Assembly (NCBI GenBank): GCA_002423705.1
Contig: DINW01000069.1
Location: 24,080 to 72,160 of the forward strand
Length of the DNA stretch: 48,081 bases
Direction of reading: 5' to 3'
Source: Clostridium sp. UBA5530
GTDB lineage: Bacteria > Bacillota > Clostridia > Clostridiales > Clostridiaceae
This document shows, one piece after another, positions 22,811 through 31,622 of this stretch. The notes beneath the pieces are model-generated. The model had not been told where the DNA came from. It ran no database searches and worked only from the letters and a program-made list of their open reading frames with translations. The number at the start of each line of letters is the position of its first letter. The stretch's first letter is position 1. Both the position numbers and the translations under genes were made by a program.

Positions 22811-24490
22811 ATGAAATCCAGAAATAGGGAATTTAATGATATGAAAAAAATATGGAGAGATCCTATGCTACTAGTTACTATAATCTTCCTTATAGTAACC
22901 TTATCAATATTTATTATTTATCCTTTATTTGCGGTACTTAAAGGAAGTTTCATTGAAAAAGGTGGATTTTCATTAAGTGCTTATGTGAAAGTGTTAAATG
23001 ATATTGATTTTAAGGAATCCTTTAACAATACCATAATTTTAGGTGTGGTAGTAAGTGCTTTATCCACCCTAATTGGATTTATTTTTGCCTATGCAGATGC
23101 TTATATAAGATCGCACTTTAGAAAGATGTTTAAAATAGTGTCTATATTACCTATAATTTCTCCACCCTTCGTTTTAGCATTGTCAGCTATAATGCTATTT
23201 GGACAATTTGGTTTAATAACCAGACAATTATTAGGTATCCCAGATGCTAATATCTATGGTTTAAAAGGTCTTGTAATGGTACAAACTATGACCTTCTTTC
23301 CTGTTTCTTACTTACTTCTTATAGGATTATTAAAAAGAATAGATCCTGCTCTAGAAGAGGCATCAAGGAATATGGGTGCTTCAAGATGGAAAACATTTAA
23401 GACTGTCACATTACCACTAATGCTTCCTGGTCTTGCTAACTCATTTTTATTAACCTTTATAGAGGTTGTGGCAGACTTTTCTAACCCAATGGTTATAGGT
23501 GGAAATTTCTCTACTCTAGCTACCAAAATATATATGCAAGCCATAGGAAACTATGATATGAGCGGTGGTGCTGCCATTGCTACAATGCTACTTACATTGT
23601 CTATACTTTTATTTGTAATAGAAAAATTCTGGATTGAAAGAAAAACCTATGTTACTGTAACGGGAAAGGCCTCAAGGGAACGTGATCTTATCACTGAAAA
23701 ACACATAGTTTGGCCTATTGATATATTTTGTTTATTAGTATCTATCTTTGTATTTTCTTTCTATATTTTAATACCTCTGGGAGGATTCTTTAAAGTTATG
23801 GGCATAGACTATACCCTTACTTTAGATCATTTTAAGTATGTATTTAACTTAGGTGCTAAAGCTCTTAAAGATACTACTATATTATCTCTTTGGGCTACCC
23901 CAATAACCGGTATTTTAGGTATGATAATAGCCTTTTTAATAGTACGAAAGAAATTTGTTGGTCGTGGCTTCATAGAGTTTACTTCTCTATTAGCTATGGC
24001 AGTTCCAGGAACTGTTCTTGGGTTAGGATATATTAACGCTTATAATACTAAGCCTCTTATATTAACAGGTACTGCAGCTATTATCGTAATAGCCTTTATA
24101 GTAAGAAGTTTACCTGTAGGGGTAAGGTCTGGAGTCACTGCCTTGCAGCAAATAGATCCTGCCATTGAGGAAGCAGCCCAAGACTTAGGTGCAAGTTCTA
24201 CAAAGGTATTTACCTCAGTCACCCTTCCACTTATAAAGGCTGCATTCTTTAGTGGTTTAGTTTATACCTTTGTTCGAAGCATGACTGCTGTAAGTGCCGT
24301 TATTTTCCTAGTAACTCCAAAATATCAGCTATTAACAGCTTCCATATTGTCTCAGGTGGATAATGGAAGGTTCGGTGTTGCATCAGCCTATTCAACAATA
24401 CTTATAATAATAGTTTATATAGCCATAGCTATCATGTATTTCTTGCTAAACAAGTTCGGTGTAAGTAATACAGAAGACGCTATAATGTAA
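22811..24490 (+). CDS. ABC importer permease, duplicated FbpB/AfuB type
   Basis: 559 residues from ATG 22811, nine bases after GAGGTG; an in-frame GTG at 22799 is inside the site. About 12 membrane helices occur in two repeated halves, each with the EAA loop that docks the ATPase: EEASRNMGASRWKTFKTVTLP in the first half and EEAAQDLGASSTKVFTSVTLP in the second. The fused double permease is typical of FbpB, AfuB and the 2-aminoethylphosphonate/sugar-phosphate importers. It forms the membrane channel for the binding protein upstream and the ATPase that starts 18 bases downstream. Confidence 0.85.
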   Translation: MKSRNREFNDMKKIWRDPMLLVTIIFLIVTLSIFIIYPLFAVLKGSFIEKGGFSLSAYVKVLNDIDFKESFNNTIILGVVVSALSTLIGFIFAYADAYIRSHFRKMFKIVSILPIISPPFVLALSAIMLFGQFGLITRQLLGIPDANIYGLKGLVMVQTMTFFPVSYLLLIGLLKRIDPALEEASRNMGASRWKTFKTVTLPLMLPGLANSFLLTFIEVVADFSNPMVIGGNFSTLATKIYMQAIGNYDMSGGAAIATMLLTLSILLFVIEKFWIERKTYVTVTGKASRERDLITEKHIVWPIDIFCLLVSIFVFSFYILIPLGGFFKVMGIDYTLTLDHFKYVFNLGAKALKDTTILSLWATPITGILGMIIAFLIVRKKFVGRGFIEFTSLLAMAVPGTVLGLGYINAYNTKPLILTGTAAIIVIAFIVRSLPVGVRSGVTALQQIDPAIEEAAQDLGASSTKVFTSVTLPLIKAAFFSGLVYTFVRSMTAVSAVIFLVTPKYQLLTASILSQVDNGRFGVASAYSTILIIIVYIAIAIMYFLLNKFGVSNTEDAIM

Positions 24491-24508
24491 AAATAGGAGG
24501 TTTTAGAA

Positions 24509-25585
24509 ATGAAACAAAGCAAAGGTGTATCTATAAAAAATTTAACCAAGATTTATCCTTCTGTTAATGGAAAGTCAGAGTTTAAAGCTGTTGATAATAT
24601 ATCTCTAGACATAAAGCCTGGAGAGTTTGTAACCCTCCTAGGGCCCTCTGGATGTGGTAAAACCACCACATTAAGGATGATTGCAGGTTTTGAAATTCCT
24701 ACTTCAGGTGATATACTACTAGGCAGTGATAGCATAAATAATTTAACTCCAGATAAAAGAGATACAGCTATGGTGTTCCAAAGTTATGCTCTTTTCCCCC
24801 ACTATAATATATACGACAACATAGCTTATGGATTAAAATTGAAAAAATTATCTAAAGATGACATAAATAAAAAGGTTAAAGACATCATTGCCTTAGTAGG
24901 TCTATCTGGTATGGAAACTAGATATCCAAATCAATTATCCGGTGGTCAACAGCAAAGAGTTGCCTTAGCCAGAGCCCTTGTTATGGAGCCAGGAGTGTTG
25001 CTTTTTGATGAACCTTTATCAAACTTAGATGCAAAACTTAGAGTATACATGAGAACTGAAATAAGGAAGATTCAAAAAAAGGTTGGAATTACTGCTGTAT
25101 ATGTAACCCATGATCAGTCAGAAGCTATGAGTCTTTCTGATAGAATTATAATAATGAATAAAGGAATAATTGAACAAGTAGGTACTCCAACAGAGATATA
25201 TTACACCCCTGCCACAGAATTCGTTGCAGACTTTATTGGAACAGCTAATTTCCTAGATGGAGTAATCACTAATAGAAATGGTAATAATGCTACTATTTCC
25301 ATTGAAGGATCCACAAATTTAGAAGTTCCTTACGATGGAGACAAAAAGGAAAATGATACCATTAAAATGTTGTTAAGACCTGAGGCAATTTCTATTGGTC
25401 ATAAGGGAAAATTATTAGGTAAGATTACATCCTCTACCTTCATGGGAGCCTTCCAAGATTATAGAATTCAAATAGGCTCCAAGGAATTATCCTGTGAGAA
25501 TTCCAATCCTAAGGTAAAAGAGTCCTTTGGAGAAGGACAAGATGTCATGATAGATTTTAACCTTGAAAATATTCATATAATATAA
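24509..25585 (+). CDS. ABC importer ATPase (FbpC/AfuC/PotA-like)
   Basis: 358 residues. Walker A GPSGCGKTT is at 45-53, Q-loop MVFQSYALFPH about 90, signature LSGGQQQRVALARAL about 146, Walker B VLLFDEPLSNLDAKL, H-loop VTHDQSEAM. The C-terminal OB-like regulatory domain (TOBE_2, about residues 245-358) contains KMLLRPEAISIG. This is the complete pattern of an import ATPase of the spermidine/iron/sugar-phosphate group. RBS AGGAGG precedes ATG 24509. It ends just before a strong hairpin terminator that closes the operon. Confidence 0.88.
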   Translation: MKQSKGVSIKNLTKIYPSVNGKSEFKAVDNISLDIKPGEFVTLLGPSGCGKTTTLRMIAGFEIPTSGDILLGSDSINNLTPDKRDTAMVFQSYALFPHYNIYDNIAYGLKLKKLSKDDINKKVKDIIALVGLSGMETRYPNQLSGGQQQRVALARALVMEPGVLLFDEPLSNLDAKLRVYMRTEIRKIQKKVGITAVYVTHDQSEAMSLSDRIIIMNKGIIEQVGTPTEIYYTPATEFVADFIGTANFLDGVITNRNGNNATISIEGSTNLEVPYDGDKKENDTIKMLLRPEAISIGHKGKLLGKITSSTFMGAFQDYRIQIGSKELSCENSNPKVKESFGEGQDVMIDFNLENIHII

Positions 25586-25591
25586 TACAAA

Positions 25592-25633
25592 AGAGCTACT
25601 ATATGCCATGGTTATGGTTATTATAGTAGCTCT
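25592..25633 (+). terminator. Terminator of the first importer operon
   Basis: Perfect 12-bp stem AGAGCTACTATA / TATAGTAGCTCT with an 18-base loop, then TCATTTCATGGTGTTTTG. It separates the importer operon from the two-component genes. Confidence 0.7.
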
Positions 25634-25650
25634 CTTCATTTCATGGTGTT

Positions 25651-25678
25651 TTGTTTTTTATCATAAATCTAGTATAAT
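25651..25678 (+). promoter_or_regulatory. Promoter of the two-component system
   Basis: TTGTTT (25651-25656), 16-base spacer, TATAAT (25673-25678). The kinase start codon is at 25712, preceded by GGGGGG. Confidence 0.5.
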
Positions 25679-25711
25679 CTTAGTATAGGCTGTTTTCAAT
25701 GGGGGGTTAAC

Positions 25712-27430
25712 ATGAAAAAATCTTTAAGCTTTAAAAAAAGACTTTCCCTTTCCTTTATAATAATTGGAATAATACCTCTTTTAGCCCTAACTATATATAA
25801 TTTTATATTTATAGTTACATCTACTAGAGAAAATATTGAAGAATTCACAAAAAATAATCTAGATATTGCAGCTAAATTAATAGATAACGATATAAATACC
25901 TTTACTAATATGGTGAATTTTGTATCCTCCAATGAGGAAGTTCAAAGCATAATGAATAAAGATGATAGTTTATTATCTAATAATGAAAGATTTTATGATA
26001 CTCAAAGGCTCTACACCATAACTAGGACTATAACTGCTACTCAACCTATTGACACCATACCAGTACATATTATCAGCGAAAACCAAATGACACGATTTTC
26101 TACCACAAATTATTTTGTGCCCCTATATACAGATGATAGAGGCAATTTTTATGATAGAATGAAGCAAAATGAAGGTATGGTAGTAACTCAAATACATAGA
26201 AGAGTTGATGGTGCTAGTGCTCAGGATGCTGTAATGGCTATAGGCAAAACCATAGTAGACAAGAAAAGTAATGCTCATCTAGGTTATGTTATAGCAGATT
26301 TTTATGATAGTTATTTCGATAACATCTTTAAAAATACTGCCTTTATAGAAAATACTAATGTATATCTATTAGACAGCAATGGATACATTATAACTGATAA
26401 AAATTTAAAAAATCAAACTGGATTTCTTTTTCCTCAGGTATATGAAGAAAAACTTAAAAGACCAAAGGGTAAAATCTCTCTAACCCTAGATGGTAAAAAT
26501 TTCGAGGGCTACTTTACCACCTCTAAATCCACCCATATAAAAGTTTTAGAGCTTGTTCCTAAAAATTACTTTTTTAAAGAGGCCTTAAAAAACAGCAGAA
26601 TATTTATATCCATAACAGCCTTGGCTATACTCCTAGTCATATTATGTGTAACCATATTGTCCAACAAGATATCTAATCCTATTACTTATCTTAGTAATAA
26701 GATGAATGAGGTGGAAGGTGGTAATAGGGACGTGCATGTGGACTTTAAAGGAGACGATGAAATTGGAAGACTAGGACATAATTTTAATAACATGATAGAT
26801 GAGATAAATAGGCTTATAAATGAAGATTACAAAAAACAACTTTTAATTCATCAATCAGAATTTAAGGCTTTAAAAGCTCAAGTAAATCCTCATTTTTTAT
26901 ATAATGCATTAAGCTCCATAAATTGGATGGCAAAACTTAATGATATGGATGGGGTTTGTAAAATGACTAGTGCTTTAGGTAAATTTTTCAGGTACAATGC
27001 AACTACTACAACAGATATAGTTTCCATTAAAGAGGAACTTGCTCAAGTTAATAATTACCTTACCATTCAATCTTTAAGATACAGAGACAAATTTACTGTA
27101 ACCTTGGATGTAGATCCTAACATATTAAATTGCAAAATTCTAAAATTGTTGATTCAACCTTTAGTAGAAAATGCCGTAATCCATGGCATAGAGCCAAAGC
27201 TAGACAAGGGAAATATTATAATCAAAGGCTTTGAAGTTAATGACACAATTGTGTTTAAGATAATGGATGATGGCGTAGGTTTAGGCAATAGCACTTCCAA
27301 AGGTGAGGGTATCGGAATTGACAATGTGAATAGACGGATGGGTCTTTATTATGGTGAAAATTACGGTCTAACCTACGGTATGGAAGAGTCCTACACTGTG
27401 TTTACTATAAAAATTCCAAAAGAGGAGTAG
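25712..27430 (+). CDS. YesM-family sensor histidine kinase
   Basis: 572-residue membrane kinase. There is a helix near residues 14-36, then a large extracellular Cache-like sensor (about 37-290), with a second helix about 295-318 (ISITALAILLVILCVTIL). HAMP is about 318-370 (NPITYLSNKMNEVEGG). The His_kinase motif VNPHFLYNALSSINWM holds the phosphorylated His (about 395). The HATPase domain has ENAVIHGIEP (N-box) and MDDGVGLG plus GEGIGIDNVNRRM (G-boxes). YesM/LytS kinases typically sense carbohydrates. It forms a pair with the response regulator seven bases downstream and is placed between two AfuABC-like importers, so they are its likely targets or co-sensors. Confidence 0.87.
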   Translation: MKKSLSFKKRLSLSFIIIGIIPLLALTIYNFIFIVTSTRENIEEFTKNNLDIAAKLIDNDINTFTNMVNFVSSNEEVQSIMNKDDSLLSNNERFYDTQRLYTITRTITATQPIDTIPVHIISENQMTRFSTTNYFVPLYTDDRGNFYDRMKQNEGMVVTQIHRRVDGASAQDAVMAIGKTIVDKKSNAHLGYVIADFYDSYFDNIFKNTAFIENTNVYLLDSNGYIITDKNLKNQTGFLFPQVYEEKLKRPKGKISLTLDGKNFEGYFTTSKSTHIKVLELVPKNYFFKEALKNSRIFISITALAILLVILCVTILSNKISNPITYLSNKMNEVEGGNRDVHVDFKGDDEIGRLGHNFNNMIDEINRLINEDYKKQLLIHQSEFKALKAQVNPHFLYNALSSINWMAKLNDMDGVCKMTSALGKFFRYNATTTTDIVSIKEELAQVNNYLTIQSLRYRDKFTVTLDVDPNILNCKILKLLIQPLVENAVIHGIEPKLDKGNIIIKGFEVNDTIVFKIMDDGVGLGNSTSKGEGIGIDNVNRRMGLYYGENYGLTYGMEESYTVFTIKIPKEE

Positions 27431-27437
27431 ATTGAAA

Positions 27438-28937
27438 ATGATTAAGGTTTTAATAATAGATGATGAATTCTATTCTAGAGAGGGCATGAAAAAAACAATT
27501 CCCTGGGATCTTTTGGGGTGTACTATCTGTGGTGAAGCAGAAAATGGTTTTAAAGGTATAGAACTTTGCAAAGATCTAAAGCCTGAAATAGTAATCACCG
27601 ATATACAGATGCCAGGCTTAGATGGTATATCCATGTGCAAAGAAATAAAAGAATTTCTCCCTAAAAGTAAATTTATTATAATAACTGGATATGATGATTT
27701 TCAATATGCTAGGGGCGCTGTTAAAATAAATGCCTTAGACTTTATTTTAAAGCCCGTGGAAGATTCTGAACTCATAGGAGCCATTGAAAAAGCGGCCCAA
27801 TGTATATTAGAGGAAAAGAATATATCCTCTCTTTCTAGTGAAAAGATTCTCCTCAATATTATGAGAGGTAAAAGAGATTTAGCGGACATATATAACTATT
27901 TTCCTAAAGAGTCCAATATTAAAATTTTACTTATAGAAAATCAGAGCTATGATATGATGGTAGACCTAGGAAAGGACTTTATAAATTATGAAATAACCAC
28001 CTTCATAGATGATTATTTTAGAGATAACTGTTCCCATCATACTCTTTATATTGTTGCTCCCCATGTAAACAGACAAGCTATTATCATAGAAAGCTGTTAT
28101 CCAGACTTAGATAATCATTTAGAGAACATTAAAACCATGGTTTCAGAAAAATTTAATGGTATGCTGACCATAGGTGTGTCTTCTGATAGCGCCGTAGAAA
28201 ATATCATGGATCTATATAAAGATGCTAAAGGTCTCCTAGAAGAAAGTTTTTATCAAGGTAAAAATTCCATTATAACTAAAAAATCTATTGAATCAGGTGA
28301 TCTAAAGTTAGAATGGATAAATGATTGCGTTAAAAATATAATATTAAGCCTTATGAGTCGAGATAAAGAATCTATTAAAAATAAAATTTTGATTCTATAC
28401 CACAATATGAAAAAACATAAAGTTCCCAAAGCCATGGTGATCAATTTCTCAATGGAGCTAATATTGGAAGCTAAGAATTCTATTATAGCTCATAATATTC
28501 CTTTTAATTATTTAGAAGATATAAATTTAGAGAAAAATAACCCTTCCCTAGATGATATTAGGGATATGGTGTTATCCTACATATTTACCTCTATAGATTT
28601 ATTACGGGAACTTAGTGGCAAGTTAGAGGATAACTCTATAGAAAAAGCAATAGCCTTTATCAATGAAAATTTTCATAAAAACATATCTTTGAGCACAGTG
28701 GCTAAAGAAGTATATCTTAATGAAAGCTATCTCAGTAGAACCCTAAAAAAAATTCTAGGTATGGGTTTTTCTGAGTATATAAGAAAACTTAGAATTGAGG
28801 AAGCTATAACCTTATTATCTAATGGTTGCACAGTGAATGAAACTGCACTAAAAGTTGGATACTCAGACTATAGGAGCTTCTCTTTAAACTTCAAAAAATA
28901 TACTGGATATTCCCCTAAGGAATATATGATAAAATAA
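27438..28937 (+). CDS. YesN-family response regulator with AraC-type DNA-binding domain
   Basis: 499 residues from ATG 27438, ten bases after GAGGAG; a TTG six bases earlier is too close to the site. The receiver domain (1-120) has D8-D9, the phosphoacceptor D55 in VITDIQMPGLDG, T/S in IITGYDD and K in ILKPVED. The middle about 250 residues are an unassigned linker domain typical of YesN proteins. The C-terminal about 100 residues carry two AraC helix-turn-helix motifs: SLSTVAKEVYLNESYLSR and NETALKVGYSDYRSFSLNF, ending in TGYSPKEYM. It is likely an activator of one or both flanking transport operons. Confidence 0.87.
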   Translation: MIKVLIIDDEFYSREGMKKTIPWDLLGCTICGEAENGFKGIELCKDLKPEIVITDIQMPGLDGISMCKEIKEFLPKSKFIIITGYDDFQYARGAVKINALDFILKPVEDSELIGAIEKAAQCILEEKNISSLSSEKILLNIMRGKRDLADIYNYFPKESNIKILLIENQSYDMMVDLGKDFINYEITTFIDDYFRDNCSHHTLYIVAPHVNRQAIIIESCYPDLDNHLENIKTMVSEKFNGMLTIGVSSDSAVENIMDLYKDAKGLLEESFYQGKNSIITKKSIESGDLKLEWINDCVKNIILSLMSRDKESIKNKILILYHNMKKHKVPKAMVINFSMELILEAKNSIIAHNIPFNYLEDINLEKNNPSLDDIRDMVLSYIFTSIDLLRELSGKLEDNSIEKAIAFINENFHKNISLSTVAKEVYLNESYLSRTLKKILGMGFSEYIRKLRIEEAITLLSNGCTVNETALKVGYSDYRSFSLNFKKYTGYSPKEYMIK

Positions 28938-29026
28938 AACTCCATAATAAATATCCTTTGATATTTTTACCATATATTGTATGATTCTAACTAATATTAA
29001 AATTATACTTATTGGGAGGGTGTTTT

Positions 29027-29536
29027 ATGAAACGTAAAATAATTTTTCTAGGAAGTACTTTCATAATTGTTGTTTTACTCTTATATTTAAAGGGCTATAT
29101 TGAAAAAGTCACTAGTCCACCCCAGGAAAATAACATAAGTGCCATAATAATTTACAACCATGGCACATCTAAAACCTTAAAGCCTAAAGATAAAGGCTTT
29201 AAAGAGATACTACAGATATTAAATTACAAATTTGACAATTCTGTATCTCAATTTGAGGATAAGGGAAAGTTCCAAGTTACGGACCTTAAAAGGAGCTCTT
29301 TATCCATAGAATTAGTTTTAAGTAAAGAGGAAAATTTGTCTTTATCTCATAAGAAACTAAAGTATAATAGAATATTTTTTCCCCTTGAAAATATCTTAGA
29401 TAGCAGCTCCAATAAGAATTTAAATAACACCACTTTTTATATAGGACTAGATGAAAGTTACTCTGAAAATCCCCTTGGCCACATAAAACAATCAGAAAAC
29501 CTTATAGATACTGTAACCTGGGTTCTTTCCCAATAA
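29027..29536 (+). CDS. Membrane-anchored protein of unknown function
   Basis: 169 residues from ATG 29027, behind GGGAGGG; a TTG at 29012 overlaps that site. One N-terminal helix (IIFLGSTFIIVVLLLYLKG, residues 5-23) without a lipobox or clear cleavage site is followed by a hydrophilic extracellular part with mixed charge (ISAIIIYNHGTSKTL, SLSIELVLSKEENLS, TFYIGLDESYSENPLG). I do not recognise the family. It lies 90 bases after the response regulator on the same strand and may be part of the signalling unit. Its TAA is immediately followed by repeat copy E. Confidence 0.6.
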   Translation: MKRKIIFLGSTFIIVVLLLYLKGYIEKVTSPPQENNISAIIIYNHGTSKTLKPKDKGFKEILQILNYKFDNSVSQFEDKGKFQVTDLKRSSLSIELVLSKEENLSLSHKKLKYNRIFFPLENILDSSSNKNLNNTTFYIGLDESYSENPLGHIKQSENLIDTVTWVLSQ

Positions 29537-29575
29537 AGTGAAACTTAGTTTCCCATGGAGTGTTACAATAGATAG
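29535..29575 (+). repeat. Dispersed repeat, internally deleted copy E at a stop codon
   Basis: Directly after the CAATAA stop: AAGTGAAACTTAGTTTC joined to CCATGGAGTGTTACAATAG and ATAGACATAAAGTA. The first block is the outer left end of the element and the second is the right half of its second hairpin (GGTGGAGTGTTACAGCAGGTAGACATCAGGTA in copy G, by parts). The middle is deleted. Orientation is the same as the upstream gene. Confidence 0.65.
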
Positions 29576-29592
29576 ACATAAAGTAATATAAA

Positions 29593-29632
29593 AAAATGCT
29601 AGAACCTAAAATGGGCTATCTAGCATTTTTAT
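29593..29632. terminator. Bidirectional terminator before degV-like gene
   Basis: AAAATGCTAGA and TCTAGCATTTTT arms around a loop of about 14 bases (29593-29629), with A- and T-tracts outside. It separates the convergent genes ending at 29536 (+) and 29640 (-). Confidence 0.8.
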
Positions 29633-29639
29633 TTAATAT

Positions 29640-30527
29640 TTAAATTATATGATTTTGTTTTTCTTTACCAATAAAAAACACAGCTAAGTTTCCTGGTCCT
29701 CCATGGGTAGCTACCCCTGGTCCATTGTAATTTACAAGGATATCCTTTACCTTCACATTGCTTAGGATCTCTTCTTTTAGCTTTAAGGCATCTTCTAAAG
29801 AGTCCCCATGACTTATACCAATTATCTGTTCTTCCGGATTTTCTATTCTCTCACAGACTATGCTTGCTAATTTACTAATGCTTGCTTTACGTCCTCTAAC
29901 CTTGCCTATGACACTAACCTTGCCCTCCTTGTTTAAAGTTAATATAGGCTTTACATGTAATACTATTCCTATTAATGCCATAGCTGTAGACAATCTTCCT
30001 CCTCTTTTTAAGTGATGCAAATCATCAACGGTCATATAGGTATTGAAGTATGGTCTTATGTCTATTATGTAATCTTTAATATCTTCTAATGTTTTGCCTT
30101 GTTTCTTCATTTCCACAGCCTTCATAACCAGAAGTCCTTGTCCTATAGATGCTGTAAGCGTATTCACTATTTCTATCTTAGCATCATTATATTCTTCTAA
30201 TATCATATCTCTAGCTACTCTAGCACTATTTTCAGTGCCACTAAGTCCTGTAGATACACATATATATATTATATCTCTTCCTGCCTCTATAATGGCTTTA
30301 AAGTTGCTAAAAAACTCATCAACACTTGGCTGAGAAGATAAAGGCATAGCTCCATTTCTTAAATCCTCAAAGAATTTTTTATGAGTTAATGTTTGGCCTA
30401 AATCATCATAGTAGTTCTCCCCATTATAACTACAGCTTATTCTTGCAAATCTTATGTTGTTTTCTCTTACGTATTCTATAGGTAAGTCACAACAGGAATC
30501 GGTAAAAATTTCAAAATCTTTCATCAT
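29640..30527 (-). CDS. DegV-family fatty-acid-binding protein
   Basis: 295-residue cytosolic DegV protein. It begins FEIFTDSCCDLPIEYVREN (family reads 'I.TDSTADLP') and contains PLSSQPSVDEFFSNF, DIIYICVSTGLSGTENSA (lipid-headgroup Ser), VDDLHHLKRGGRLSTAMALIG, and HVKPILTLNKEGKV. The C-terminus, NYNGPGVATHGGPGNLAVFFIGK, corresponds to 'GPVIGTHTGPGALGV'. DegV/FakB proteins bind fatty acids, and the FakB members present them to FakA kinase. FakA is not in the window, so a FakB role is not certain. RBS GAGGAG precedes ATG 30527. Monocistronic, with a terminator downstream. Confidence 0.85.
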   Translation of the reverse strand: MMKDFEIFTDSCCDLPIEYVRENNIRFARISCSYNGENYYDDLGQTLTHKKFFEDLRNGAMPLSSQPSVDEFFSNFKAIIEAGRDIIYICVSTGLSGTENSARVARDMILEEYNDAKIEIVNTLTASIGQGLLVMKAVEMKKQGKTLEDIKDYIIDIRPYFNTYMTVDDLHHLKRGGRLSTAMALIGIVLHVKPILTLNKEGKVSVIGKVRGRKASISKLASIVCERIENPEEQIIGISHGDSLEDALKLKEEILSNVKVKDILVNYNGPGVATHGGPGNLAVFFIGKEKQNHII

Positions 30528-30668
30528 TGTGTTCTCCTCTTATTAAAGTTTCCCCTTATAGTATAGAGCTAATTGTTTTCATAAAACACTTTTTTCTCTA
30601 AAATTAATTATTTTTTTACACATTTCTGTGTTTATTTGATAAGATTTATATTTAATTTGTCAAGTTTT

Positions 30669-31622
30669 TTAGTTATTTATGCATTTATATAAAATTTCCA
30701 CATACACCTGTTCATCTATTTGAAAAATATCTTTATGATCTAAATTCTGATGCTTTACATTTAAAAAGCCATTTTCATATTTAACATAATAATTTGTATA
30801 AGATCCCATAAAGGTTTTCCCAACAATAATTCCCTTAAAGTCTCCTTTATCTTTTCTTAACAACATGTTTTCAGGTCTTACAAAATACTCTTTGTTATTT
30901 TCTTTATATATGTTTGAATTTCCTATAAAGTTTAGCACAAATGAACTTTGTGGATTTACATATATTTCTTTAGGACTACCTATCTGTTCTAAGCAGCCTT
31001 TATTCATTACAGCTATCTTATCCCCTAAAGCTAAAGCCTCTTCTTGATCATGGGTTACAAAAACCATTGTTATATTTAATTTTCTTTGAAGGTCCTTTAT
31101 CTCTTTTCTCATTTTTTCTCTAAGCTTAGCATCTAAGTTTGATAAGGGTTCATCTAAAAGAAGAACTTTAGGATTTATTACAAGAGACCTTGCTAAAGCA
31201 ACTCTCTGCTGCTGTCCACCACTTAATTCTTGAATTTTTGATTTTTCATATTCCTTTAATCCTACTATTTCTAAGTATTCCTTTGCTTTTTCTATTCTTT
31301 CAGCTTTCCTCATACCCTTAAACTTTAATCCATAAGATATGTTTTCTATAACATTCATATGAGGAAAAAGAGCGTAGGACTGAAACACAGTAGATACAGG
31401 ACGTTTTTCACTGGGTATCTTTGTGATCTCTTCTCCATCTATATAAACCTGTCCACCCTGTGGTTCTATAAAACCACCTATAATCTTCAAGGTTGTTGTT
31501 TTTCCACAACCTGAAGGACCTAAAAGACATAATATTTCACCTTTTTCAATATCAAGGCTTAAATCATTTACTACCTTTTCTTTATTATATTCCTTGGTTA
31601 AATTCTTTAACTGTAGAAACAT
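30669..31622 (-). CDS. ABC importer ATPase of the second system
   Basis: 317 residues. Walker A GPSGCGKTT is near residue 35, Q-loop TVFQSYALFPHMN, signature LSGGQQQRVALARSL, Walker B VLLLDEPLSNLDAKL, H-loop VTHDQEEAL. The TOBE-like C-terminus is short and ends VEILYKCINN, about 40 residues shorter than the paralogue at 24509-25585. ATG 31622 sits inside the permease gene (38-base overlap) behind GGGAGGT, so translation is coupled. It energises the permease at 31585-33276. Same family as the first system: spermidine/iron/sugar-phosphate import ATPase. Confidence 0.87.
   Translation of the reverse strand: MFLQLKNLTKEYNKEKVVNDLSLDIEKGEILCLLGPSGCGKTTTLKIIGGFIEPQGGQVYIDGEEITKIPSEKRPVSTVFQSYALFPHMNVIENISYGLKFKGMRKAERIEKAKEYLEIVGLKEYEKSKIQELSGGQQQRVALARSLVINPKVLLLDEPLSNLDAKLREKMRKEIKDLQRKLNITMVFVTHDQEEALALGDKIAVMNKGCLEQIGSPKEIYVNPQSSFVLNFIGNSNIYKENNKEYFVRPENMLLRKDKGDFKGIIVGKTFMGSYTNYYVKYENGFLNVKHQNLDHKDIFQIDEQVYVEILYKCINN

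Noticed and set aside
21703..25585. Firm annotation as a ferric-iron importer
   Set aside because: The family includes sugar-phosphate and phosphonate binders; no Fur box or iron-binding tyrosine pair was recognised, and the neighbouring YesM/YesN system points elsewhere.
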